The notes under the pieces were generated by a model. The model did not search any database, had not been told where the DNA came from, and saw nothing but the letters and a program-made list of their open reading frames with translations. Of a stretch of DNA of 22,933 nt, positions 15,390 through 22,933 are shown one piece after another; position 1 is the stretch's first letter; each line of letters opens with the position of its first letter. This DNA comes from CAVIQK01 sp964613035. GTDB taxonomy: Bacteria; Bacillota; Clostridia; Christensenellales; DTU072. Both the position numbers and the translations under genes were made by a program. The DNA is taken from the NCBI GenBank assembly GCA_964613035.1, contig CAZTFQ010000023.1:1-22933 (forward strand), in the 5' to 3' direction.

Positions 15390-16211
15390 ATGAAGATTAA
15401 ACTCAACGCCTACGCCAAGCTTAACCCGATGCTCTCTCTTAGAGGAATACGTGAGGACGGATATCATCTCATCGACGGATTGTGCTTGGCGACGGAACTC
15501 GCCGACGCGATTACCGTCGCCGTGCGAGACGACGATTTGTTGACCGTTACTACCGACGTGGGAGATATAGTAGGTAATACGGCGGAAAAAATCGCTTCCG
15601 CGTTGAAAGAAAAATATTCCCTCCCTGGACTCGACGTTTATATTGAAAAGAACATCCCGTTTTCTCTGGGCGCAGGCGGATCCTCCGCCGACGCCGCGGG
15701 CGTATACAGAGCCTTGAAAGCACTCTTCCCGATAATAGATCTCTCCGACGAGGAATTAGCCCTCTTCGGCGCGGACGTCCCCGTTATGGTCAAGGGCGGC
15801 GGCAGAGTAAGAGGTATAGGCGAGACGATCGACGACGCGGGCGACTTCCCAGCATACGACGTGGCTGTTCTCTACGGAGACGATATCGTCTCCACCCGTG
15901 ACGTTTATCGCGAGTCCGATAAATATTCCTACCCCGACCGCGATATAGACGAGTGCATAGAGCGATTCAGAAGAGGAGAAGAATCCGATTACCTCTTCAA
16001 CGATTTGGAACTAGGCGCTTCCGCACTCCGCCCCGACCGCGCTAAGAATATCTTGAGAGAAGCAGGCTTTTCTCTGGTGGCGATGACGGGCTCGGGAAGA
16101 GGCGTGGCAGGCTATACGCTAAAAGATTTTGAAAAAAAACTAAGTATACTTCAAGAAAAACGAGGCGATTACTCCCTCCTCGTTACCAAGCTGAGAGGAA
16201 AACATGACTAA
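15390..16211 (+). CDS. ispE: 4-diphosphocytidyl-2-C-methyl-D-erythritol kinase (GHMP kinase)
   Basis: 273 residues, slightly short for the family. It phosphorylates CDP-methylerythritol with ATP in the non-mevalonate (MEP) route to isoprenoids, in the cytosol. The N-terminus has the family motif as NAYAKLNPML with the catalytic Lys, then DGYHLIDGL. The ATP-binding GHMP loop reads SLGAGGSSADAAG with the catalytic Asp, followed by GADVPVMVKGGGRVRG and a C-terminal MTGSGRGVAGY motif. The start is fixed by alignment to these motifs; it has no ribosome binding site and sits at the predicted transcription start. The stop overlaps glgB by eight bases, so ispE heads an operon with glycogen genes, an uncommon pairing. 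The loop sequences are somewhat diverged, but the motif order supports IspE over other GHMP kinases. Confidence 0.88.
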   Translation: MKIKLNAYAKLNPMLSLRGIREDGYHLIDGLCLATELADAITVAVRDDDLLTVTTDVGDIVGNTAEKIASALKEKYSLPGLDVYIEKNIPFSLGAGGSSADAAGVYRALKALFPIIDLSDEELALFGADVPVMVKGGGRVRGIGETIDDAGDFPAYDVAVLYGDDIVSTRDVYRESDKYSYPDRDIDECIERFRRGEESDYLFNDLELGASALRPDRAKNILREAGFSLVAMTGSGRGVAGYTLKDFEKKLSILQEKRGDYSLLVTKLRGKHD

Positions 16212-18081
16212 TTACACCGATTTACCCGTCTATCTCTTCAAAAAAGGCGACAATTACGAGGCATATAAACTGTTTCGTCCCGCCTACGTGCTGCACCAAG
16301 GAAAAAGACATTGGCGTTTTCGTTGCTGGGCGCCGCACGCTAAGTCCGTTTCGGTTATAGGCGACTTCAACGGTTGGGACAGAACGGCTCACCCAATGAC
16401 CAAGATAGACGACGAGATTTTCGAATGCTTCGTCCTCGGTGTGAAAAAATACGATAAATATAAGTTTTCCATAGAGACCGCCGACGGCAGAATCATAGAT
16501 AAAGCCGACCCCTACGCGACTCACTCGGAGACCGCCCCCGGGACCGCTTCCAAAATATACTCCGTCGACGATTATAAATGGCACGACGAGGAGTATCGTA
16601 AAAATCTTAAAGAAAAGAATTTCATCGAGCAGCCTCTCAATATATACGAGGTTCACCTCGGTAGTTGGAAACGTCACCCCGACGGCAACTATTATTCGTA
16701 CAGACAACTCGCCGACGAGCTCGTAGACTACGTCGTGGATATGGGATATACTCATCTGGAACTTCTCCCCGTCACGGAATACCCCTTCGACGGTAGCTGG
16801 GGCTATCAGGTCTCGGGTCTTTATGCGCCCACTTCACGCTTCGGAGAACCTAAAGATTTTATGTACTTCGTCGACAAATGCCACGAAAAAGGCATCGGCG
16901 TCATTATGGACTTCGTAGCGTCCCATTTTCCTAAAGACGCCTTCGGACTTTCGGAATTCGACGGAGAATGTTTGTACGAATATAAGGACCCCAGAAAAGG
17001 AGAACATAAAGAATGGGGTACCAAAGTGTTCGATTTCGGATACGGCGGAGTTAAATCTTTCCTCATTTCCGCAATAACGTTCTTTATAGAATATTATCAT
17101 ATAGACGGCGTGAGAATGGACGCGGTGGCTTCCATGCTCTATCTCGACTACGGCAGAAAGGACGGCGAGTGGGTCGCCAATAAGGACGGCGGTAATTATA
17201 ATTACGAAGCGATTCAGTTCCTCAAAGATCTCAACGGCGCCGTTCATAAAATGTACCCGGAAGTCATAATGATAGCGGAAGAGTCCACGGCTTTTCCGAT
17301 GGTGACCATGCCCCCGGAAGTAGGCGGACTCGGCTTCAATTATAAATGGAATATGGGATGGATGAACGACGTCCTCGACTATTGCAAGATAGACCCATTC
17401 TTCAGAAAAGGCGCGCACAGTAAACTCACGTTTTCTTTGATGTATGCCTTCTCCGAGAATTATATCTTGCCTTTTTCTCACGACGAGGTCGTCCACGGTA
17501 AGTGCTCTATGATAGGTAAAATGCAGGGCAAATACGAAGATAAGTTTCAGGCGCTTAAGTCTCTCTACGTCTATCAATACACTCATCCCGGCAAGAAGCT
17601 CAATTTCATGGGCAACGAATTCGGTCAGTTTATAGAATGGAATTATAAACAGGGTCTCGACTGGTTGCTTCTGGACTACGAGTCCCACAGCGCGCTTAAA
17701 AACTTCGTCAGAGACCTCAATCGACTTTATAAAGAGACCCCCGCTTTATACGAGGTTGACAATAGCTACAACGGTTTCGAATGGCTCGTAGTGGACGACA
17801 ACGTCCACAATATCGTGGCGTATCAGCGTATAGACCGTGACGACAACAAAGTCATCGCAGTCGTTAATTTCTCCGCGTCTACTCTGACCGGATACGAAGT
17901 GGGCGTGGACGAAGAAGGCGATTACGAGGTCATCCTTAACACCAACGACCTTAAGTACGACGGTTATACGTCTGTCCCTAAAGTCTTGACCGCGACCAAG
18001 AAAAAGATTCACGACAAGGACTACGCGCTGACGTTTACCGTAGAGGATAATTCCTCGCTGATAATAAGGAAAATCAATTAA
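16204..18081 (+). CDS. glgB: 1,4-alpha-glucan branching enzyme (GH13)
   Basis: 625 residues, normal for a bacterial GlgB with one CBM48. It cuts alpha-1,4 glucan chains and rejoins them through alpha-1,6 bonds in glycogen. Residues about 35-120 form the CBM48 module (RFRCWAPHAKSVSVIGDFNGW). The GH13 barrel follows from about 145 (NIYEVHLGSW; ELLPVTEYPFDGSWGYQ) with catalytic residues Asp306 (nucleophile, GVRMDAV), Glu359 (acid, MIAEES) and Asp427 (FSHDEV). A C-terminal beta domain closes the protein. ATG overlaps the end of ispE by eight bases, with GAGAGG at 16193-16198 as RBS. It is 30 bases upstream of glgC in the same operon. Confidence 0.96.
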   Translation: MTNYTDLPVYLFKKGDNYEAYKLFRPAYVLHQGKRHWRFRCWAPHAKSVSVIGDFNGWDRTAHPMTKIDDEIFECFVLGVKKYDKYKFSIETADGRIIDKADPYATHSETAPGTASKIYSVDDYKWHDEEYRKNLKEKNFIEQPLNIYEVHLGSWKRHPDGNYYSYRQLADELVDYVVDMGYTHLELLPVTEYPFDGSWGYQVSGLYAPTSRFGEPKDFMYFVDKCHEKGIGVIMDFVASHFPKDAFGLSEFDGECLYEYKDPRKGEHKEWGTKVFDFGYGGVKSFLISAITFFIEYYHIDGVRMDAVASMLYLDYGRKDGEWVANKDGGNYNYEAIQFLKDLNGAVHKMYPEVIMIAEESTAFPMVTMPPEVGGLGFNYKWNMGWMNDVLDYCKIDPFFRKGAHSKLTFSLMYAFSENYILPFSHDEVVHGKCSMIGKMQGKYEDKFQALKSLYVYQYTHPGKKLNFMGNEFGQFIEWNYKQGLDWLLLDYESHSALKNFVRDLNRLYKETPALYEVDNSYNGFEWLVVDDNVHNIVAYQRIDRDDNKVIAVVNFSASTLTGYEVGVDEEGDYEVILNTNDLKYDGYTSVPKVLTATKKKIHDKDYALTFTVEDNSSLIIRKIN

Positions 18082-18111
18082 AAGAGCTCATCGGCTCACA
18101 AGGAGATAAAA

Positions 18112-19311
18112 ATGCAAACAAAAAAAGAATGCGTAGCAATGCTTCTTGCCGGCGGACAAGGGACGCGACTCGGACTTCTGACAAAAGCCGTCGCAAAACC
18201 TGCGGTTCCTTTCGGGGCTAAATACCGCATCATAGATTTCACTTTGTCCAATACGGTCAACAGCGGTATCGATACGATAGGCGTTCTGACTCAGTATCAG
18301 CCTTTCGAGCTCAATACCTATATCGGCAACGGTCAGCCGTGGGATCTGGACAGACTCAACGGCGGCGCGTTCGTCCTGCCCCCGTACCAAAAAGCCTCTT
18401 CCGGCGAGTGGTATAAAGGCACCGCCAACGCCATCTATCAGAATTGCGACTTTATCGACCGCTGGAACCCCGACTACGTCCTCATTCTCTCGGGTGACCA
18501 TATTTACAAGATGGATTACAGTAAAATGCTCGACGCCCATAAAGCAAGAGGCGCCGCGTGTACCATCGCGGTAAGAGACGTCCCGATCGAGCAAGCGTCC
18601 CGCTTCGGAATAATGAACACCAATCCCGACGGCTCTATATATGAATTCGAAGAAAAACCTAAGCACCCCAAGTCGACCAACGCCTCTATGGGTATCTATA
18701 TATTCACTTGGAACAAGCTTAAGAAGTACCTGGAAGAAGACGAGCAAAACAAAGCTTCTTCCAACGACTTCGGAAAAAACGTCATCCCGCTTATGCTTAA
18801 TGCCGGCGAAAAGATGTACGCCTATTCCTTCAACGATTATTGGAAAGACGTAGGTACCATATCTTCTCTGTGGGAAGCCAATATGGATATCTTGGACGAA
18901 AACGGCGGTCTCAGCCTCGACGACGACGGCTGGAAGATTTATTCCCGTAACTCCGCCGAGCCTCCGCAGTATATCGGGGCAAATGCCTCCATTTACAACA
19001 GTATGATTTCCGAGGGCTGTAACATAGAAGGCAATATCGAGCACTCCGTCATCTTCTACGGAGCGACGATAGAAGAAGGCGCTATAGTCAAAGACAGTAT
19101 CGTCATGCCCGACGCGGTCGTGGAAAAAGGCGCCAAGATAACCCACGCCATCATCGGTTGGGACAGCGTCGTCGGAGAAAACGCGATCGTCGGTAAACTG
19201 CAAAAAGAACCCGTCCGAGGCGAGTGGAAAATAGCAGTGGTAGGACCCGACGTCAAGGTGGAAGACGGTCACGTCGTAGAAGAAGGAGAAATGTTCGGAG
19301 GTAAAAAATAA
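18112..19311 (+). CDS. glgC: Glucose-1-phosphate adenylyltransferase, catalytic subunit
   Basis: 399 residues. It makes ADP-glucose and pyrophosphate from glucose-1-phosphate and ATP, the committed step of glycogen synthesis. The nucleotidyltransferase domain has the intact loop GGQGTRLGLLT (residues 14-24), the lysine in KPAVPFG, and LSGDHIYKMDY. The final third is a left-handed beta-helix (repeated I-x-G-x-I style hexapeptides, for example VIFYGATIEEGAIVKDS). AAGGAG at 18099-18104 sets the start. The stop and the glgD start share one base (TAATG), consistent with equal expression of two subunits. Confidence 0.96.
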   Translation: MQTKKECVAMLLAGGQGTRLGLLTKAVAKPAVPFGAKYRIIDFTLSNTVNSGIDTIGVLTQYQPFELNTYIGNGQPWDLDRLNGGAFVLPPYQKASSGEWYKGTANAIYQNCDFIDRWNPDYVLILSGDHIYKMDYSKMLDAHKARGAACTIAVRDVPIEQASRFGIMNTNPDGSIYEFEEKPKHPKSTNASMGIYIFTWNKLKKYLEEDEQNKASSNDFGKNVIPLMLNAGEKMYAYSFNDYWKDVGTISSLWEANMDILDENGGLSLDDDGWKIYSRNSAEPPQYIGANASIYNSMISEGCNIEGNIEHSVIFYGATIEEGAIVKDSIVMPDAVVEKGAKITHAIIGWDSVVGENAIVGKLQKEPVRGEWKIAVVGPDVKVEDGHVVEEGEMFGGKK

Positions 19312-20420
19312 TGTATAATATTATGGGTGTGGTGTTTGCTTCCGGTAATGAAAGCAAACTCAATGAACTGACCATTCACAGAACAACCGCCTCGTTGCCG
19401 TTTTGTTCCCGTTATCGCTTAGTCGATTTCACTCTCAGCAACTGCGTCAACAGCGGTATAACCAATATAGGAATTATTGCAAAAAACAATTACTCGTCTC
19501 TGTCCGACCATATCAGACAAGGTCGTGACTGGGACCTTAACAGAAAAAACGGCGGTATAGCAGTCTTCCCGCCCTTCGTCGTCAATACGTCCAGAGAGAT
19601 TTATAAAGGCGCTATAGAGGCGATTTATACGATCAGCGACTTCCTCGAGAAGTCCCGAGAAGAATACGTCCTGGTCAGCAATAGCAATTACGCCGCCTCG
19701 ATAGATTTTCAGGATGTGTGTAAGTTCCACGTAGAAAAAGGAGGCGACATAACCGTAGTCACCCATATCGCACGCACGGGATCGTCCAGAAGAATCATCG
19801 TCGAGACCGACCGAGACGGAAAAATCTCCGACGGCTTCATCTCCGAGAGCTCTTGCGAGGAAAACAGAGAAGTTTCGATGAATATCTATATCGTCAAAAA
19901 GGACCTCTTCATCGATATGATTAAGTCCGCCTACGCCAGAGGTCTGGTCGACTTCGAAAAGGATATCCTCTTCAGACTGATATCGGAAGGCAAAGCCTAC
20001 GCTTATAAGCAAAACGGCTACGCCGCTATAATAGACGACGTCAAGAGCTATTACAACGAAAGTATGGCGCTCCTTAATCTCAAAGAGCGTAACGAGCTCT
20101 TCAAAGACGCCACTATCTATACTAAGGTAAAAGACAGCGTCCCCGCCAGATATCTCTACAACGCCAACGTGAAAAATTCCCTCATCGCCGACGGTTGCGA
20201 GATTGACGGCACGGTGGAGAATTGTATCCTCTTCCGTAACGTCAAGGTAGAAAGCGGCGCCGTTATCAAAGACAGTATAATTATGGAGAACGGTTGCATT
20301 AAAAAGAACTCCACCATCTCTTATGCCATCACCGATAAAGACGTCACAGTAGGAGAAGACAGACACCTCTCGGGCTTCTCGACCTACCCCATAGTTATCG
20401 TAAAAGGTAAAAATATTTAA
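19311..20420 (+). CDS. glgD: GlgD, regulatory paralogue of glucose-1-phosphate adenylyltransferase
   Basis: 369 residues, homologous to GlgC along its length (SRYRLVDFTLSNCVNSGI; DWDLNRKNGGIAVFPPF) with the same C-terminal beta-helix. The catalytic loop is lost: where GlgC has GGQGTRL, GlgD has VVFASGNESKL. In Firmicutes GlgD forms a complex with GlgC and modulates its activity; the same is inferred here. ATG overlaps the glgC stop by one base, with GGAGG at 19297-19301. It is the last gene of the ispE-glgBCD operon and is followed by a strong terminator. Synthase (glgA) and phosphorylase (glgP) do not follow, unlike many clostridial glycogen operons. Confidence 0.93.
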   Translation: MYNIMGVVFASGNESKLNELTIHRTTASLPFCSRYRLVDFTLSNCVNSGITNIGIIAKNNYSSLSDHIRQGRDWDLNRKNGGIAVFPPFVVNTSREIYKGAIEAIYTISDFLEKSREEYVLVSNSNYAASIDFQDVCKFHVEKGGDITVVTHIARTGSSRRIIVETDRDGKISDGFISESSCEENREVSMNIYIVKKDLFIDMIKSAYARGLVDFEKDILFRLISEGKAYAYKQNGYAAIIDDVKSYYNESMALLNLKERNELFKDATIYTKVKDSVPARYLYNANVKNSLIADGCEIDGTVENCILFRNVKVESGAVIKDSIIMENGCIKKNSTISYAITDKDVTVGEDRHLSGFSTYPIVIVKGKNI

Positions 20421-20438
20421 CTTTTATAGATTAGACGG

Positions 20439-20471
20439 AAAGAGCACCTCGATACGGAGGCGCTCTTTTTA
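20439..20471 (+). terminator. Rho-independent terminator of the ispE-glgBCD operon
   Basis: AAAGAGC (20439-20445) pairs with GCTCTTT (20462-20468); after an A/C mismatch CCTC (20447-20450) pairs with GAGG (20457-20460) around a six-base loop. The T-run covers 20466-20470. Confidence 0.9.
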
Positions 20472-20489
20472 AGTAAAAAAATCATACTA

Positions 20490-20518
20490 TTGAAGAAATC
20501 TCGATGTCGGTATATAAT
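20490..20518 (+). promoter_or_regulatory. Sigma-A promoter of the PI-PLC-like gene
   Basis: TTGAAG (20490-20495), 17-base spacer, perfect TATAAT (20513-20518). The start of transcription would fall near 20525, leaving an 18-base leader with GAGG at 20534-20537. Confidence 0.75.
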
Positions 20519-20542
20519 TAAATCGGTTTTTTAGAGGTGTAT

Positions 20543-21550
20543 ATGAAAACAAGAAAAATCGTGCGCAATATCCTCGTCGGTCTCGTAGCCTTTTTGGCTG
20601 TCCTCGTAGCCGTCGCGGCTATTATCTATCCGCCGACAGAGGAGTACGTTCCTAAGGACGAGTATCCTTATTATAATTGGATGACCGATTATATTGACGG
20701 CAGTACTTTATTAAAAGACGTCGTCATCCCCGGTGCTCACGACGCAGGCGCCGCCGATTTGGACGGAAGTATGTTCTCTCCGGGCAGATATCTTTTAGTC
20801 TGTCAAAACGCCTCCGTTGGCGACCAGCTGAAAGAAGGCGTCAGATACTTCGATATCCGCACTAGGCTTAAAGGCGATACGTTGTATATCCAGCACGCCG
20901 ATTATATCTGTCAGAAGTTCTCTTCCGTCGTACAGGATATCGCCGATTATTTGATCGACGGCAAGGATATGCTCATCCTCAATATCCAGCATTTCACCGA
21001 CGACGATACGGCAACAGCAACCTTCGAGTATCTGGAAAGTCATATCGCCGATTTTCGCAACCTGTGTCTGACTAAAGACGAGTGCGACTTTTCAACTCTG
21101 ACTCTCGACCGCATTAGAGAAAAGGGTAAGAGATTGTTGATCGTTTGGGGGAGCTCGATTAAACCCGACGAAAATATTTTGTTCGACAGAGGTAGAGAAG
21201 GAGAGGGCAACGGCGACTTCTTGTATTCGCCCTACATCGGCGCCGTCCATAAAGAGAGCGACGAGGCGCTCCTTGAACAACTCGATGAATATATACTTGG
21301 CAGTAAGAATTATAACGGACTGTTTAATCTCCAATGTCAGCGCACTTGGGCTCCTGCAGAGCCGCTTATGGGACCCGAACAGCTCGAAAACCGTTTCGCC
21401 CCGCTCGCAGACGCCTACATAGAATCCCTCTCCGACGAGCAGCTCGAGTGCGTCAATATCATCCACCGAGACTTCGTTACGAGCGGAGATAAAATAAAAA
21501 CGATACTCCGCCTCAACGAGCGGAAAGGAAATGCGCTTAAAGAGTTTTGA
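20543..21550 (+). CDS. Membrane-anchored PI-PLC-like phosphodiesterase
   Basis: 335 residues from ATG at 20543, chosen over the in-frame GTG at 20537 because GAGG (20534-20537) is five bases before the ATG and would overlap the GTG. Residues 1-9 are basic and 10-28 hydrophobic, an uncleaved anchor or signal segment, so the rest lies outside. The catalytic domain matches the PI-PLC X-type fold: VIPGAHDAGA with His66, QLKEGVRYFDIRTR with Asp104, and LYIQHADYI with His118, the expected general-base/acid pair. Bacterial relatives cleave phosphatidylinositol or related phosphodiesters; the true substrate is unknown. It is followed by a tRNA gene with its own promoter, with no terminator between. 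It could instead be an inactive homologue, but both histidines are kept. Confidence 0.82.
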   Translation: MKTRKIVRNILVGLVAFLAVLVAVAAIIYPPTEEYVPKDEYPYYNWMTDYIDGSTLLKDVVIPGAHDAGAADLDGSMFSPGRYLLVCQNASVGDQLKEGVRYFDIRTRLKGDTLYIQHADYICQKFSSVVQDIADYLIDGKDMLILNIQHFTDDDTATATFEYLESHIADFRNLCLTKDECDFSTLTLDRIREKGKRLLIVWGSSIKPDENILFDRGREGEGNGDFLYSPYIGAVHKESDEALLEQLDEYILGSKNYNGLFNLQCQRTWAPAEPLMGPEQLENRFAPLADAYIESLSDEQLECVNIIHRDFVTSGDKIKTILRLNERKGNALKEF

Positions 21551-21566
21551 AATTTATCCTTAACCC

Positions 21567-21596
21567 TTGACAAATCTTCGTTTTCCTTGTTATCCT
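21567..21596 (+). promoter_or_regulatory. Promoter of the tRNA-Ser gene
   Basis: Perfect TTGACA (21567-21572), 18-base spacer, TATCCT (21591-21596). Transcription would begin near 21603, eight bases before the tRNA. The good -35 box is typical of stable RNA genes. Confidence 0.7.
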
Positions 21597-21610
21597 AGTC
21601 ACGTAAACAC

Positions 21611-21698
21611 GGAGAGTTGGCAGAGCGGTCGAATGCGGCGGTCTTGAAAACCGTTTTAGTGCAAGCTAACTGGGGTTCGAATCCCTAACTCTCCGCCA
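21611..21698 (+). tRNA. tRNA-Ser(UGA)
   Basis: Acceptor GGAGAGT (21611-21617) pairs with ACTCTCC (21688-21694), then discriminator G and encoded CCA (21696-21698). The anticodon stem GCGGT/ACCGT encloses loop CTTGAAA, giving anticodon TGA, which reads UCA and related serine codons. The long variable arm (TTAG/CTAA stem) is the class II mark of serine tRNA. The T arm TGGGG-TTCGAAT-CCCTA is normal. Confidence 0.96.
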
Positions 21699-21739
21699 AA
21701 AAGAACCTAAATCGAATGCATAAAGTTCGGTTTATCTTG

Positions 21740-21760
21740 AGTCGCGTTCAAGGCGCGACT
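21740..21760 (+). terminator. Hairpin after tRNA-Ser, possible terminator or leader element
   Basis: AGTCGCG (21740-21746) pairs perfectly with CGCGACT (21754-21760) around a seven-base loop. The following bases (TCATTATATAAC) are not a real T-run, so termination would be weak. It lies between the tRNA and the ribosome binding site (21773-21778) of the next gene, for which I see no separate good promoter. Confidence 0.45.
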
Positions 21761-21787
21761 TCATTATATAACAAGGAGAATATCTTG

Positions 21788-22744
21788 ATGAAAAACAGTA
21801 TGATCGTCCATATAGACGAGCTCTCTAAAAAATGGATCGACAGACTCGCCGACGCAGGCGTCGGCGCCATAGGTCTTCACCCCTACGGCGGAGCGGAAGC
21901 GGCTCGCTCCTTAAAAAATCTCCTCGAGATGCTTAAGACCCCCGAGTATCGCGCCTTGATAGATTATGCCCGCGAGCGCGGTCTGGAAGCCGAGTACGAA
22001 ATGCACTCCACGGGCTTCCTTATGCCCAGAGAACTTTTCTCTCAGCACCCGGAATACTTCAGGATTAACGAGAAGGGAGAGAGAACCCCCGATTGGAATT
22101 TCTGCGTATCAGACCCCGACGCCGTGGAATTGTTCGCAAAAAACGCCGCGGAATTAGCTCTCTCACTCTACGGCAGTAGCCATAATTTCTACTTCTGGCT
22201 CGACGACGGTCACGATCTGTGCTGCCATTGCCCCGAGTGTAGCTCCCTCTCCCCCTCCGACCAGCAGTTGTTTCTCCTCAACAGAGCCCTTAAGGAGATT
22301 AGGAAATATATCCCCGATGCCCGTATGGCGTACCTCGCTTATTACGATTCCCTCGTCCCCCCGACTACGATCAAACCCGACGAAGGTATCTTCTTGGAAT
22401 ACGCCCCTCTGGAAAAATACGTGGCAAAAGGAGACAACGCCCCCGAGCTCATAGCTAGGGAAAAAAACATGATCGCTCCCTTACGGAACTTATTCCGCGG
22501 AGAGCCCTCAAAAGTCTTGGAATATTGGTACGACAACTCGATGTACTCCCATTGGGTAAAACCTCCCCGGAAATTCACTCTCGACGAGCCCGCCATGCGC
22601 CGCGATATTGAGGAGTACCTCGATATGGGATTCGACTCCGTCTCGACATTCGCCTGCTTCTTGGGCGACGATTACGAGCAACTGCACGGCGACGTGGACG
22701 TCAAACCCTTCGCGTCCTGCCTCCGTGAACATAAAAAAAATTAA
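21788..22744 (+). CDS. DUF4838-like, putative glycoside-hydrolase-type TIM-barrel protein
   Basis: 318 residues from ATG 21788 (AAGGAG at 21773-21778; TTG at 21785 is an alternative, and a longer reading from 21716 would add an unlikely 24-residue leader). There is no signal peptide, so it is cytosolic. The core FWLDDGHDLCCHCPEC (residues 136-151) followed by a LN-x-AL-x-x-I helix and YLAYYDSLVPP is the hallmark of DUF4838, a family related to glycoside hydrolases and found near polysaccharide-degradation genes. The reaction is unknown. Cys145, 146, 148 and 151 with His142 and His147 could bind a metal. Most DUF4838 proteins are longer and secreted; this compact cytosolic form may act on imported oligosaccharides. 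It probably shares a transcript with, or lies downstream of, the tRNA-Ser gene. Confidence 0.7.
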   Translation: MKNSMIVHIDELSKKWIDRLADAGVGAIGLHPYGGAEAARSLKNLLEMLKTPEYRALIDYARERGLEAEYEMHSTGFLMPRELFSQHPEYFRINEKGERTPDWNFCVSDPDAVELFAKNAAELALSLYGSSHNFYFWLDDGHDLCCHCPECSSLSPSDQQLFLLNRALKEIRKYIPDARMAYLAYYDSLVPPTTIKPDEGIFLEYAPLEKYVAKGDNAPELIAREKNMIAPLRNLFRGEPSKVLEYWYDNSMYSHWVKPPRKFTLDEPAMRRDIEEYLDMGFDSVSTFACFLGDDYEQLHGDVDVKPFASCLREHKKN

Positions 22745-22770
22745 TATTTCCGATATAGCGTTTTAGAAAG

Positions 22771-22796
22771 AAAGTCTCGTAGAGGAGACTTTTTTC
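22771..22796 (+). terminator. Rho-independent terminator after the DUF4838-like gene
   Basis: AAAGTCTC (22771-22778) is perfectly complementary to GAGACTTT (22785-22792) around a six-base loop; six T residues run from 22790 to 22795. Confidence 0.88.
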
Positions 22797-22877
22797 TTAT
22801 ATCGATATTAGAATAATCTTATATCCTTATTTATATTTACACACGCGCATATCACCTCGTTTTAATAGGATTTTTAC

Positions 22878-22913
22878 AAAAAAGCCGTTTTCGCATAATA
22901 AAAAAGCCGTTTT
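22878..22913 (+). repeat. Two direct copies of AAAAAAGCCGTTTT
   Basis: Exact 14-base copies at 22878-22891 and 22900-22913, 22 bases start to start, about two helical turns. They lie in a gene-free AT-rich stretch (22797-22933) at the window edge in which I see no coding region. Paired same-face spacing would suit a regulator of a gene beyond the window, but simple A/T-run similarity is possible. Confidence 0.6.
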
Positions 22914-22933
22914 TTGATATTGGATATTTTGTC

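Noticed and set aside
1..22933. Mobile element, phage, CRISPR, defence island or genomic island
   Set aside because: No transposase, integrase, phage or Cas motif, terminal repeat or regular spacer array was seen, and codon usage looks uniform across the window.

Overview
The window reads as chromosome from an anaerobic, Gram-positive-type bacterium of the class Clostridia, probably an uncultured gut lineage. I infer this from a SPOCS/LysM spore-envelope gene of the SipL type, a paired GlgC/GlgD system, surface lipoproteins with BspA-type leucine-rich repeats, an anaerobic (radical SAM) sulfatase maturase, and strong AAGGAG-type ribosome binding sites. Species cannot be named from sequence alone. 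No phage, insertion sequence or CRISPR array is visible.

Layout. Bases 1-3622 hold the tail of one BspA-like surface protein and a complete 1147-residue paralogue. Bases 3778-6384 hold a single-gene unit, with a perfect sigma-A promoter and a strong terminator, for an 826-residue lipoprotein of unknown function. A short Na/Pi cotransporter (6383-7342) starts inside that terminator. A type 2 isoleucyl-tRNA synthetase follows (7504-10617). It carries a GIHH version of the HIGH motif and has no T-box leader. Bases 10663-13751 encode a membrane-anchored sulfatase overlapping its formylglycine-generating maturase. A bidirectional terminator separates these from the convergent SipL-like gene (13808-15259, minus). 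Divergent from that gene is an ispE-glgB-glgC-glgD operon (15390-20420) whose first gene appears to be leaderless. A membrane-anchored PI-PLC-like protein, a tRNA-Ser(UGA) gene and a DUF4838-like carbohydrate-related protein complete the window.

How the parts fit. The sulfatase and maturase form a two-gene module in which the cytosolic maturase activates the sulfatase cysteine before its catalytic domain is exported. GlgB, GlgC and GlgD supply ADP-glucose and branches for glycogen; the synthase and phosphorylase are not here. The lipoproteins, PI-PLC-like protein and DUF4838 protein suggest a cell active at its surface in a glycan-rich habitat.

Most genes are ordinary. The points most worth checking are the GXHH IleRS, the His-to-Asn change in the sulfatase GKWH motif, the leaderless ispE start, a candidate sigma-E promoter for the SipL-like gene, and the terminator/RBS/start overlap at the phosphate transporter.
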